DNA of 64,000 nt from Salminus brasiliensis (Eukaryota > Chordata > Actinopteri > Characiformes > Bryconidae), in the NCBI RefSeq assembly GCF_030463535.1, contig NC_132881.1, positions 7,680,526-7,744,525 of the forward strand. Direction: 5' to 3'. Under the pieces are notes generated by a model. It saw only the letters and a list, made by a program, of their open reading frames with translations, was not told the origin of the DNA and searched no databases. Made by a program: the position numbers and the translations under genes. Shown in pieces: positions 31,997-43,008 of this stretch (position 1 is its first letter; each line of letters opens with the position of its first letter).

Positions 31997-34900
31997 ATGA
32001 GGGTGCTGACTCAGGAAGAGCTGAAGCTGGCGGAGAGGGCGCTGAAAGGCTACTTACCGAGGTCCCAGCAGGTGTGTAGAGACGACCATTACCTGTGTTA
32101 CCAACGCAGTGTTTATTTCAGAGGATGTGAAAACCTCCTATTTCCCGAACCACTAATCTGGCTGGCGCGAGACTACGGTTGGCTTCGCACGTGAACTTTC
32201 CATTCCACCTTAAATGGTGGTCTATGGCTGGAGCTAACTACGGCACCATTTAAGGTGGAGCCGGAGCCGGAACTCCTTACCACTATACTCAAAATTAACA
32301 GCCAGGCAGTTTTAGACATGTGTGGAAACTAGTGTAGCACGGGGGCAATGACGCAACGCTGCACTTCCGGTGCCGAATGCGCACGCGACGTCCCATTTCA
32401 ATGCACCCCTTAGAGGGTGCAAATCTCAGCCTAGCTCATTTGACCTCCAACATGTGTGTGAACAATTCACACCATTTAGGATGATCATCTAATGCCACCC
32501 TTTTACATTTCTAGTAAAATTTCTAGCAAGGTTTTTGCTGATCCCAACCAAATGTATGTTTTGAGCTTCTGCTGAGGAGGAACAAGGTTTCTTGGCCCAC
32601 TATGATAATCAGCAGGATACTTAAATACCACCGAGGCGTCCAACTTCATCTGAACTCAAACTGAGAAAGGTGATCAATGAGAGAACCATTTTTGAGGCCT
32701 AGGGTTATATATATTCCTTCACGTCTCCTCGTTCTCTTATAACTAGGGCTGGGCGATATGGTAAAATGTTATATGCTGATATTCAAAGCCTTTTTCACGA
32801 TACTTTAACAATACATCTCATTACCTTAAATGGTGGTCTATGGCTGTTGATAACTACGGCACCATTTGAGGTGGAGCCGGAGCCAGAACTCCTTACCAGC
32901 TTACGCCAAGTCTGGTGCACGCAGAGGTCAGCAGGTATGTTAGGAATACACTATGCTCAAAATGAACAGCCAGGCAGTTTTAGACATGTGTGGAAACTAG
33001 TGCGGCCGGATCTGTGTAGCACGGGGTCAATGACGGAGCGCTGCACTTCCCCCACTTGCCCCATTTGAATGCACCCCTTAGAGGGTGCAAATCTCAGCCT
33101 AGCTCATTTGACCTCCAACATGGGGTTGGGAAGCCACATTTCTAGGCAAGGTTTTTGCTGATCCCAACCAAATGTATGTTTTGAGCTTCTGCTGAGGAGG
33201 AACAAGGTTTCTTGGCCCACTATGATAATCAGCAAGATACTTAAATACCACAGAGGCGTCCAACTTCATCTGAACTCAAACTGAGAAAGGTGATCAGTGA
33301 GAGAACCATTTTTGAGGCCTCTTTCCATGAGCCATCTCTCACGTCTCCTCTCTTTTTTTCTTTTCTTTTTTTTTATAACTAGGGCTGGGCGATATGGTAA
33401 AAATGTTATATACGTTTTTTTTCCCTTTTTTTTTTATAACTAGGGCTGGGCGATATGGTAAAAATGTTATATAAGTTTTTTTTCCTTTTTTTTTTTATAA
33501 CTAGGGCTGGGCGATATGGTAAAAATGTTATATAAGTTTTTTTTTTCCTTTTTTTTTTATAACTAGGGCTGGGCGATATGGTAAAAATGTTATATAAGTT
33601 TTTTTTTTTCCTTTTTTTTTTATAACTAGGGCTGGGCGATATGGTAAAAATGTTATATAAGTTTTTTTTTCCTTTTTTTTTTATAACTAGGGCTGGGCGA
33701 TATGGTAAAAATGTTATATAAGTTTTTTTTTTCCTTTTTTTTTTATAACTAGGGCTGGGCGATATGGTAAAAATGTTATATAAGTTTTTTTTTTTCCTTT
33801 TTTTTTATAACTAGGGCTGGGCGATATGGTAAAAATGTTATATAAGTTTTTTTTTCCTTTTTTTTTTTTTTTTTTTTACGATACACGATATTTATCACAA
33901 TACATCTCATCACAGTCCAAATACATCAGTAGCAACAGATTCTAATAAACTACTATTCAGATACACTCCCATACTGAATACAGTTACCCTAATTCAACAT
34001 CTGCTGCACTTCATCCAATTAAACCAGTCTAATTACACTGTTTGTATTGAAATCTGCAGCTGATCAGTGTTTATTAACAACTAACAATATCCCCAATATG
34101 CTTAGAAAAGCATATCATGATCATAACAAAATTGATCATGATACAATAAAATATCGTCATATTGCCCAGCTCTACTTATAACCCATAACTATTTTCAAAT
34201 CCACTGTATTAAGCGCTGCCCCAAAAGCCAGGCTCTGCTATGCAAAGACTGGAGAACAGTAGTACTGGTGAGCTGGATATGAGCAGAGTGAAGACGTGTG
34301 GTAGCAGAGAGGCTAGTCCTGCTGCCTGAAGGAGACTAAGAGATATTTAGAGATTTATTAGAGCAAATGCGTGAAAAATCCTAGTGTTGTATGAAGTCTC
34401 ATGTGTCTTAAAATGTAGACTGAAGACCCACCTCTTCAGAGAGTACTTGGGTGAGGAGTAGAGTATTATGGTCTCCATATTGGCTTGTGTTTAGTAGTAT
34501 CTAAGCTTGGAGGCATCTATGAATTTTTAGTCTATTCAAACTAGCTGAGGTTCCTCTTGAGAAAACAGTGAAGCACTTTTGTAAGTCACTCTGGATAAGA
34601 GCGTCTGCTAAATGCAGTAGATGTAAATGTATAGGGATCTTCTTAAATCTAACTATGTTGAATGATCTGACTTTACATGTATGTGTGTTTGGTGGTAGTT
34701 GGTCAGGACTGGACAAATAATCTAATAAAATGTGGCAAATGTAAATAAAAATAATTTATTTACTGCAAGGTTACATAGACTAGATCCAGAAGCTTAATAC
34801 ATGATTTTAAATCCTTATTAAAACGTTCAGTTTTTGTTTCCAGGTTTATGGCTTTGTTTTTTTAATCAATCGAGTTGAAGCTGACCGTATAGATGTGCTA

Positions 34901-37379
34901 GTGGACCGTTGGCCAGAATTCGACGTGCTTCTCGTCAGACCTGTGAAACAGGAGGCAAGTATGTCTTGTATAATAATGTGCTGAGAAAAGTAGTTGTTGC
35001 TTAGTCACCACCTTAATGTTGGCTTTTACTCTCGCCTACAGGAAACAGACCTTTATAAAGGCATTAGCATTTTTACCAGAGATGAAGCTGCTCTCAAAAA
35101 AGTACTACTTGGGAAAGATATTCTCGACTGGACGCAGTACAACTGTCTAAGTATTAATATCTTTCTTATTATGAATGTAGAAACGTGTCAAAGGAATGAA
35201 TAGGCCAGTTACACAGACCTAGATTAAGCAAAGAAATAATGAGTCACCAGGGGCACGCCTATATAGGAATGTGAACTTTACAGGACACAGAGAAAGCCTT
35301 CTTAACTTTCAGTGGAAGTCATGCCACATTGTAAAGAAGAACGGCCAGATTCAGTGAAAATGGAGTGAGGTTATATTAGTATTAGTTCAGTAGTTTGGAA
35401 AATTGACTTTTTGAATAGTGACCGCTGCCACAACCTGCGGTAAACAGTGTCCCAAAACCAAGGTCTGTCCCGTGTACACTTTCCCCTGAATCTCACAGGA
35501 ATCTATGAATTGAATGAAGGTCGTTTAGTGGTTAATAAGCAAATAATCTGTGCTGATAGACCTAATGAAATAATGTTGCCTGAGAGTAAGTCTACTATTA
35601 AACTGCATCTATTATCATATAACAAAACTGTAGGCTTATGCTGCCAAAGGGCCTTCCTGCAGTCACATGTAGCAGTGTTTACATTTTGTCTCTTTCACAA
35701 TCTTGTAATTTAGGATTCAGCAACATTTGACAAGTACAGAGAAGCATTCAGGTTTGAAATCTGAAATTCATGTCTTGACAGTTACAGGTTGACCTTTGCA
35801 CTTGAACTTTTTTCCTTAGGTTTTGACGTTTGCCATGCAGAGACCATGAAAGCAGTAGCAACCCACAAAGGTGTGGCAGAGACCCAGCTATCTTTGTGCC
35901 ACATGATGATACTGCAGGATCTCTCCAAACTTCCAACTGATGGGTAACTTGTTTCGTTTGGTTTTTTTTATATGCACATTCTAATGCTGGATTGAAGTGC
36001 TTTACACCTGGGTGTCACCAGCATGATTAACAGAGGACAGGTATTGCTGCAGGATTTCATTCCAGCCAAGCTGGGCACATGATTAGTTGTGTAAAGACTA
36101 ACTGTGAGAGACCAACTGATTAAATAAGGAATCAGGTGTGCTTCTGTTTGACTGTAATACAAACAGTCACGTTGCAGCCACGTTTGCAGAAATTATGGTA
36201 TGGAGTAGGGAATGGACAAATATTTTATAAAATAAAAAGGAAAACTAAGTAAAGTAAATGGAATATCAACAAAACAAAATATAAAAAGGCAACTAAAACA
36301 TGCCAAAATTATATAAAATATGTTGTGGGGTAATTTACCACAGCATGGCGAAGATAAACCTTAAAGAAAAGTATTACAATTTATGTGAAAAATTGAGACA
36401 TAAAAAGAAACATTAGTAAAAAGGTGCAGTAAAAGTATATAATAATCTTATGTATTAAAACGAATCAAAAGCTGATACTAATGCTTAAACTAAATTATTG
36501 GATATCATTGATCAGATCATTTCAGTTCTGATGACCGCGAGCGGGTCCACTTTGGTAGTTTCCACAGCTTAAAGTTGAACACAACAAGTTCCTATGTAAT
36601 ATCACAGTTTCCTCATTAAACACAACAACCAGTCCTTGTGGGCCAAAAAAATCATTTTAAAAAGTAAAGGAGAAGAAATGAGTGGTTGGACTTTACGCAG
36701 TGCAGAACAGGCATGCGCTGACCACACTAAGAAGAAGTTATGAGGAACTTCACTCAGATAGACCGTTTTCCCGTAGTTCTTACTCTTATAGCCCAGATTA
36801 AGTTTCAGTTCTTCCTAATACAGCAAAAGTATCTTAATAACAGCCTTTAGCAGAACATCTCAGTCTTCTGAAAAACAAACACCACACCAAACAACCTCCA
36901 GGACTAAGATTCGGAGTCCCAGCTTAATGTCTGCTTAACCTTTATTTCTGTTTACCATCCACAGGCTCTCAGTACAGGTGTCCTCTCTCAAAGAGGCTCA
37001 TGTTGCTCTGGTCAATGGTACCTGGAAGTTTGGCAGTGGAAAATTCAGTGAACGATTGATTAGGAACATGATCCTGAATTACCCTTCGTGTTGTGTGCTG
37101 GGCTCAGATGGTCAGCCAGTTGCATGGATACTGACCTATTCTTACTGTGCAATAGGAATCCTGTACACTCTACCAGAGCACAGAGGGAAAGGCTATGCCA
37201 AAGCCCTGATCAGTGCCATGGCAAAAAAGCTCTTTTCTGAGGGCTACCCAGTGTACTGCTACATTGAGGAGGAGAACAAGCTGTCCTACAGGCTCTTTGA
37301 AAGTTTGGGTTTCAAAGAGGACCCGTCTTACAGGGCTACTTGGTACAGCTTCAACCAAGCATTACTTAGTCCAAGATGA
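31997..37379 (+). CDS. Glycine N-acyltransferase-like protein, 5 exons
   Basis: Coding exons 31997-32071, 34844-34954, 35042-35150, 35820-35943 and 36965-37379 give 277 residues; all phases agree. GLYAT-family enzymes transfer acyl groups from acyl-CoA to amino acids, mainly glycine, in mitochondria. The N-terminal aralkyl-CoA N-acyltransferase domain runs from the start ('LPRSQQVYGFVFLINR') to about residue 185. A C-terminal GNAT fold follows, with the acyl-CoA-binding loop 'YTLPEHRGKGYAKALI' (residues about 207-222) and 'YRLFESLGFKED' near the end. Length agrees with human family members (about 290-300). Intron 2 uses a GC donor (34955-34956) rather than GT. Intron 1 (2.8 kb) is enlarged by a duplicated hAT MITE region. 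Which GLYAT/GLYATL paralogue it corresponds to is not resolved, so no symbol is given. AATAAA at 37466-37471 may be the polyadenylation signal. Confidence 0.9.
32207..33373 (+). repeat. Direct tandem duplication of a 616-bp unit
   Basis: Unit 1 begins at 32207 ('accttaaatggtggtctatg') and unit 2 at 32823 with the same words. Long identical stretches follow in both, for example 'gagggtgcaaatctcagcct' and 'gaggaggaacaaggtttctt', so the duplication is recent. Each unit ends with the left terminus of a hAT-like MITE. Small indels distinguish the copies. It lies in GLYATL-like intron 1. Confidence 0.88.
32744..34174 (+). mobile_element. Rearranged hAT-type MITE with 8-bp target duplication
   Basis: The left terminus 'tagggctgggcgatat' at 32744 and the inverted right terminus 'atattgcccagctcta' ending at 34174 are flanked by identical octamers CTTATAAC (32736-32743 and 34175-34182). 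This is the hAT signature. The interior has been split by the 616-bp duplication and by amplification of the left terminus. No transposase is present. Confidence 0.8.
33374..33878 (+). repeat. Eight tandem copies of a MITE terminus
   Basis: Eight copies of a unit of about 60-64 bp, each 'tataactagggctgggcgat' plus 'atggtaaaaatgttatata' and a T/C tract, run in direct orientation before the rest of the MITE resumes near 33878. Copies are nearly identical except for T-tract length. Confidence 0.92.
34400..34635 (+). mobile_element. LINE 3'-end fragment
   Basis: It contains LKTHLFREYLGE-like coding words ('gaagacccacctcttcagag') followed by the 'gtaagtcactctggataaga' plus 'gcgtctgctaaatgcag' tail. 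That tail is typical of fish L2/CR1-type elements and shared with the SINEs at 12.8 and 20.4 kb. Truncated at the 5' side. Confidence 0.65.
35965..36185. mobile_element. Dispersed hAT-like non-autonomous repeat
   Basis: The segment has the words 'tgctgcaggatttcattcca' and 'gaatcaggtgtgcttctgtt', which I associate with an old fish/vertebrate non-autonomous DNA repeat. Ends are not well defined. It sits in GLYATL-like intron 4. Confidence 0.4.
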
Positions 37380-37644
37380 CTCGGGCCTGGGCCAAAGCAG
37401 CTTTTAAAAGACTCTGATTTACTGCTGGGCATTACGGAAGCATTGGATATTTGGAAAAATATAAGAATAAAAGGAATAATAAGATTCCAAACATATCAAT
37501 GTATAAGATGACATTTAATTTGAATCATCCAAATGCTAAAATAATGTTTTACAAACCACACACTGTTTGCCTCTTTTATATTTACATTAAATGTAATTTT
37601 CTATATATCAAAATACATTGTCTCCAGTGATTTACACTAAATTA

Positions 37645-38098
37645 GGAATTTCCAAAAATGTGCTGGGATACATTAGGCAGCAAATAAAACGTCTGTGATG
37701 GCTAGACAACTGGGAATATCTCCAAAACCATTAGGCTGGTCTTGTGGAGTGTTCCCAGTATCCAGTGGTCAGCACCTACCAAAAAAAAAAATCCAAGCAA
37801 GATAACCACTGAATCTGCAAGACAGTCGTTGGCACCCAAGCTTATTTATGCAATCTGTAGAGGCCCAACCTCACAACTTGTAGGACTTGCTGGAACTGCT
37901 GCTAACATCTTGGTGCCAGATACCACAGAACACCTTCAGAGGTCTTGCCTTTTGATGCCTCGAAAGTCTCAGGTCTGTTTTGACAGCAGCAGCATAAAAG
38001 GACCAGTTCTTGCTGGCATAGGACATGGGAACATGGCATGATCAACCTACCAAAAGTGCTACAAGAAAGGACAACCGGTGAACCAGCAAAAGAGTAAA
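37645..38098 (+). mobile_element. Internally deleted Tc1/mariner-like element
   Basis: The 5' part ('gtgctgggatacattaggca', 'tgtgatggctagacaactgg') and the C-terminal transposase part ('tggtgccagataccacagaa', 'caccttcagaggtcttgcct') of a fish Tc1-like element are joined, with most of the transposase missing. The copy at 40.2 kb has a very similar join, indicating a non-autonomous subfamily. Confidence 0.78.
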
Positions 38099-38099
38099 T

Positions 38100-39530
38100 G
38101 GGTGTTTTCATGTATATCTTTAGTCTCCTGCGAAAATCAAAATGAAAAAGCTTCTTACTTGGGCAGCTAATGGGAGTCTAGTATTATTTATAGTGGTTTG
38201 GTAAATCAGTGCTTAATGATGTTAAATCAGGTGAGCTGTTAATGGAATCGAACAATGTGCTGTCTGGGGCATCCAGAAGTAATTTAGCACAAAGCTTCCC
38301 TAAACTACTTTCTTCAAAATGAGAAATACTTGTTACAGTATTTGTTTACCTGCATCTATTCTAATGGTATCTGGATTATTGTTGAGATCCATGGTTTTAA
38401 GAAGTTTGGTTGCCCAGCTTAGGTGCCCACAGTACTGAATGTCGAACAGTGCAATACTATTGCAAAAAAAGTGAAATCTAATTAGATAAAGTGTAAAAAT
38501 GTCTAGTCCAAATGTTTCCAGTTAAAAAAAACTGGAATGGTACAAGGCATACAAATGGAATCATCTATAAATAATCAACTTTTTTTTGTTTGTTTGACTC
38601 AACAGTTTCACTGAAGCAACACTGAAATCTCACCTTCCTCTCAAGACTGCTAATAGGTTGTCTGTTTTCTCCATTTTTGTTTCCTCCCTACATTTGACTC
38701 CACAATGTCAGTTACTGCCTGCCAAAACACTGCGGGTCACATTGTAAAAAAGGAGCACAAAGGGCGGACACTCACTTCAAAAGTCCAAGCTTTCTCTCAA
38801 AAGTAATCCCATCATCCTCAAAGCCCATGGTTTTCTAACACACCACTTAGATAACCAACACTAACACCCGTAATCCACCGTTTCTTAAAAACTGACAATT
38901 ATCCAACAATTGTTCTGTGAGCATATTACAGAGAACAGTTATTAAGAGACCATGATGGAATGTCTAAATCGGTGCTTAATGAGTACTTACACTGCTTAAC
39001 CGGATGGTCTGAAAGTTCCTTTCAGACGATGATCTCCTAAAATAATAGCTTTGTTAATTGTGACTTCCACAGCAGGATGCATTTACGGCAATAAAGCCAA
39101 AGATGATTATTTGGAAGATTTTAAACCGATAAACTAAAAGTGAAAATCTCCAAGCTTGGAATGTGGTTTAGATCAAATCAGAACAATCAGAGTTATATAT
39201 CTGCCAGAACTGCACATAGTGTAGGCATAGAGGTTTATTATTAGATTAAAACCTCTTATGTTTTTTGCATAACTGATGTAAAACACTTCTCTCCACTCAG
39301 GGAAACAAATCTTATTAAACATAAAGTACATCAGCAGTAAAGCTGACTGATATTAAGTATTTGTTAAGTATGTGCAAATACTTGCCTTATGTGATGAGAT
39401 GAAATTATATTTTGTTCTGTCTTTCATAATTCTAAATACGTTTTCCTAAAACTGAGAAGAGCTGGAGAACAACTGAACCTAACTGCTATAACTCCACATT
39501 AACAGTATCTTTCTTTGGGTCCGTGAAGTT
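38100..39530. other. Intergenic DNA between GLYATL-like and mgme1
   Basis: No supported gene. A TTTATT (AATAAA on the minus strand) near 39233 is a candidate mgme1 polyadenylation signal, about 300 bases beyond its stop codon. Confidence 0.4.
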
Positions 39531-39534
39531 TGGG

Positions 39535-42500
39535 TCACTTTTCCTTCTCCATGTATTCCTCTAATCTGAACAGCCATTTCTCCCAGTACTGCCTCACTTG
39601 CTTCGCATTCATACAGTGCGAGTGGGCTGGCGAGCCGTCTTTGTACGCAACCACTATCAGTCCATTTTCTACCTGCAGAAAGATAAAAGATATAGAGAAA
39701 ATGAGCTGAAAGAACTAACCTATTTGATTGATTTATAAGTATCTGCTGAGTGTAAATGTTGTGTAATAACAACAACTGCAACATCCTGATTGAGTGTATC
39801 CTGTTCCTCCTTTCTGTAACCTAACCTTGCACCACTGGATTTAGTACATGGCTAGATTCCAATGTAAACAAACAGTATAGTCAATATGGAAAGGAAAAAA
39901 AGCCATTAGCTGTATTGGCCTAGCTTTTCTACATGGATGCATCATTGAAAGTAAATATACACACCTGATAGTTGTAGTTGTTGTCACTATTTAAGGCACC
40001 TATGTAGGCAGCCACTTGCAAGGGGTTGTCATATGTGTTATGAAGGAAAGGTTTAGGCTTCTCCGAAGTCTTCCAGTCTATAACACACAGCGAACCCCTG
40101 TGTGTAAAAACAAAGACAACATTAGGGTGACAAAAACATATATTACCCATAACAGAAACGTACTCCCACTTATCATTTCAGTGCCGTCACTATCAATCTA
40201 TTTTGACACCAAATTAGAAATTTCCAATTCCTACCCACTGGGAATGTATTAGGCAGCAAGTAAACAGCCTGTTCACAGCAAAGCTGATGAGTTTAAAGCA
40301 GGAAAAACAAGCAAGGGTAAGAATCTGCCCAAACCGTGATGGCTAGATGACTGGGTCTAGGTTGGTCTTGTGGGGTGTCCCCAGTATGCAGTGGTCAGTA
40401 TCTACCACAAGTGGTCCAAGGAAGGACAACCACTGAATCGGCAAAAGAGTCATAGGCACCCGAGTCTCGGCTCATTGATATGATCCACGGAGGTCCCACC
40501 TTGCAAATTACAGGACATGAAGGATCTGCTGCTAATGGGTTTGTGCCAGATACCACAGGACACCTTCAGAGGTTCTATGGAGTCAATGCCTTGATGGATC
40601 AGAGCTGTTTTGACAGCGGCATAAAAAGGGACCAGCTCTTGCTGGCATGGGACAGGAGGACATGGGTGAGAGTAACACTTGGAGCATGTCACGGCTGTGT
40701 ATATAAGGAACTCTGGGTTGATTCGCACTAATATCTGATTTTTGGTCACAGAGACTCAGTAAGGTCTTCCAGTCTCCAGCCAGTAAAGTCTTCCAGTCTT
40801 TCCTCAAGTTGATGCTGCAATATATATATAATGAAACCAGCAGAGTTTATATATCTAAGCTATAACTGACTTGTTAAATCATGTTTAGGTGATTCATTAT
40901 GACAGCCCCAGACAATTTACAAACCTGATCATGTATCAGAGCATTAGCTGTGGGCTAATTGGGCTCTCAGTGGGTTGGTACATACATTTATGCTGGGAAC
41001 CAGTTGTGCTTCTCAAATAAGCCCCATCGTTAGAGCCCACTCTAATCTTTAGGCCCCATGTGCAGTGTACAAACCCCCCTGGACATATGGACCCCTGTGG
41101 GCATTCATATGTGGAGCCCACATGGACCAAACCAACTGGGCTACCCATAAAGGCCCCACATGAACATGTTTGCTGGGAAAGTTCTCCTCAGTTCTCACTT
41201 GTACATGGCGACACAGTCCACTACGCCCAAATACTGCAGTGACTGATGCGCTACAGCGCTTTCGATGGCTCTGACTCCTGTGACATCCTCCAGCACATGA
41301 CTGATGCTTTGCAGATACCCAGACACTTCCTCTGAACACTCCACATCATCTTTTGGGGAGTTATCATCAGTTAGGACACTTTCAATGGCAGCATGGAACA
41401 GCTTCCCATGCTTAAACAGATCTGAAATAAAAACAAATGAGGAACATTTGAATTAGAAAGCTTACAGCTTACACATACAGTGAACATACAGTGGATATAC
41501 AGTGAACAATCGTTGTTTCCACTGTATGCAACATGCCACAATCCTTGTAAATGAGGGGCTTTTGCCACGGCCCTCTCCTGTAGTTGTGCAAGCATGTTAA
41601 CATTTGCAATTGTATAATAGGGGTGTCACATACATTTTTTTTTTCACAGCGAAATTACGGAGCGCCTAAATATGTGTCCTCTGTTTATAATAATATAATT
41701 TATTTTTAAATCTGAAATTAATTACATTTTTCCACAGGACACTACACTGCTTGGGTCAATTAAAATGAAAAATGTTCAATACCTGCTATACCCAATAAAC
41801 CCCAAATGCATAATCAGTTTCAAAGTCCATATACTGATTATAAAAAAATAAATAAATGAATAAATTCTATGTTATTATATATTATATATACAGAAATTAT
41901 ATGTAATTATATATAATTATATATACAGGAAGAAGGCCCTGTCTTCTGGACCAGTGCAGATTTCTGTGCTATTCAACTTGCAGAAACGGCAGAGGTGGCA
42001 TTTGTTCATAGCTGTAGTAATCATATGGGCGACATACCTAGTAAACACCTGGCTGATCACATTCTCGCCACAAACAAACCTCTACGCTCGAGACCACCTC
42101 ATCTCGAGGGTCTCATGGGGTTGTTTTGCGTTTACGGTGTTCACACCCCCCCCCCCCCCAATCCCATCCCTGGTGCCTAGCTAATACAAAAGTGAATTCA
42201 CACAGTGAGCACATTATTAGGAACACTATGGGTACGACCCTCCCTTGCTATCAAACAGCCATCAAGTTGGCTTCATGGATTCAGGTGTTTTGGGACCACA
42301 TCCTGACCCTACCATCTGTGGGTATTTGTGCAGGTCTGCCTCTTACTGGCTTCTGACCTAGATCTGACCTAGATATTTCCCTTCCACATGATTGCCTGAT
42401 CAGACAAATATATGAAGGAGTAGGTGTGCCTAAAGAAATGCCTGGCTAGTGTATATATGGGGGGGTGGGTATGGGGGGTGGGTCATACTCAGGCTGTACT

Positions 42501-43008
42501 CTTTGAAGCTCTCCTCCCCCATCTCAGCTATCATCCTCTTCCTCCACCTCTCCAAGTAAAACAGCTGGCTCTCAGACATGGTCTTCTGCAGTATTCTGGT
42601 CACACTGGGGACACTGGGTTCCTCTGACTTCCTCTGCAGTTTAACGCGGGCCGGCTCCCCCTCTCCATGCTCTGTGTGAAGGCAGCTGCTCTTGGCGTCA
42701 TTCATCAGCGGCCAGGGGTTTTTAGGCGCTTTGGGCGCCTGGCTCGGATAGGACCTTACTACCGCCCCGAACAGCCAGTCGTCCTCCTCCTCTATGCTTT
42801 CTGGAGTCTGGGAGCTGGTTCTGGTGGACACCACCGCCCTGACCAGGGAGGAGTAGTACTCCGTGTCCACAGAGCTGTACTCACTGCTCTTTTTACGGGC
42901 GTACAACGACGGTAACGACGAAAACGAGCAGCTGACAGAGAAAGGTCCAGAGCAGAAGCCCACCCGGCTCAGACAAAGAGCCCGGGACCACAGCTCACGC
43001 ACTGCCAT
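39535..43008 (-). CDS. mgme1: Mitochondrial genome maintenance exonuclease 1, 4 exons
   Basis: Minus-strand coding exons 43008-42489, 41421-41199, 40097-39965 and 39672-39535 give 337 residues (human 344), with all phases agreeing. MGME1 is a PD-(D/E)XK exonuclease of the mitochondrial matrix that trims single-stranded DNA ends and flaps during mtDNA replication. The basic, hydroxylated N-terminus ([20 protein letters not shown]) fits a mitochondrial presequence. Exon 1 carries the '[20 protein letters not shown]' segment. Catalytic residues are visible: Asp in YLGVVDCVA, then Asp and Lys in '[14 protein letters not shown]', with human spacing (Asp238, Asp251, Lys253). The C-terminal piece '[17 protein letters not shown]' through [12 protein letters not shown] ends the fold. 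It is divergent from snx5. Confidence 0.92.
40195..40660 (+). mobile_element. Internally deleted Tc1/mariner-like element in mgme1 intron 3
   Basis: Same composition as the element at 37.6 kb: 'gtgatggctagatgactggg', 'aaggacaaccactgaatcgg', then directly the transposase 3' part 'atgaaggatctgctgctaat' and 'caggacaccttcagaggttc'. Non-autonomous derivative. Confidence 0.78.
40935..41180. repeat. Degenerate GGCCCCACATG-rich repeat
   Basis: Recurring GCCCCA / CCCACATGG / TGGGCTACCC words between 40935 and 41180 look like a degenerate minisatellite-like dispersed repeat in mgme1 intron 2, reaching to within 20 bp of exon 2. Confidence 0.4.
42200..42462. mobile_element. Mariner/Tc1-like MITE in mgme1 intron 1
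   Basis: Starts 'cacattattaggaacac' and includes 'atggattcaggtgttttggg', 'tcctgaccctaccatctgtg' and 'cacatgattgcctgatcaga'. These are scattered pieces of a fish mariner-like transposase in antisense order, ending in a 'taggtgtgcctaaagaaatg' terminus. Extensively deleted. Confidence 0.65.

Noticed and set aside
42667-42915. Plus-strand frame over mgme1 exon 1
   Set aside because: It is antisense to the recognised mgme1 coding exon.
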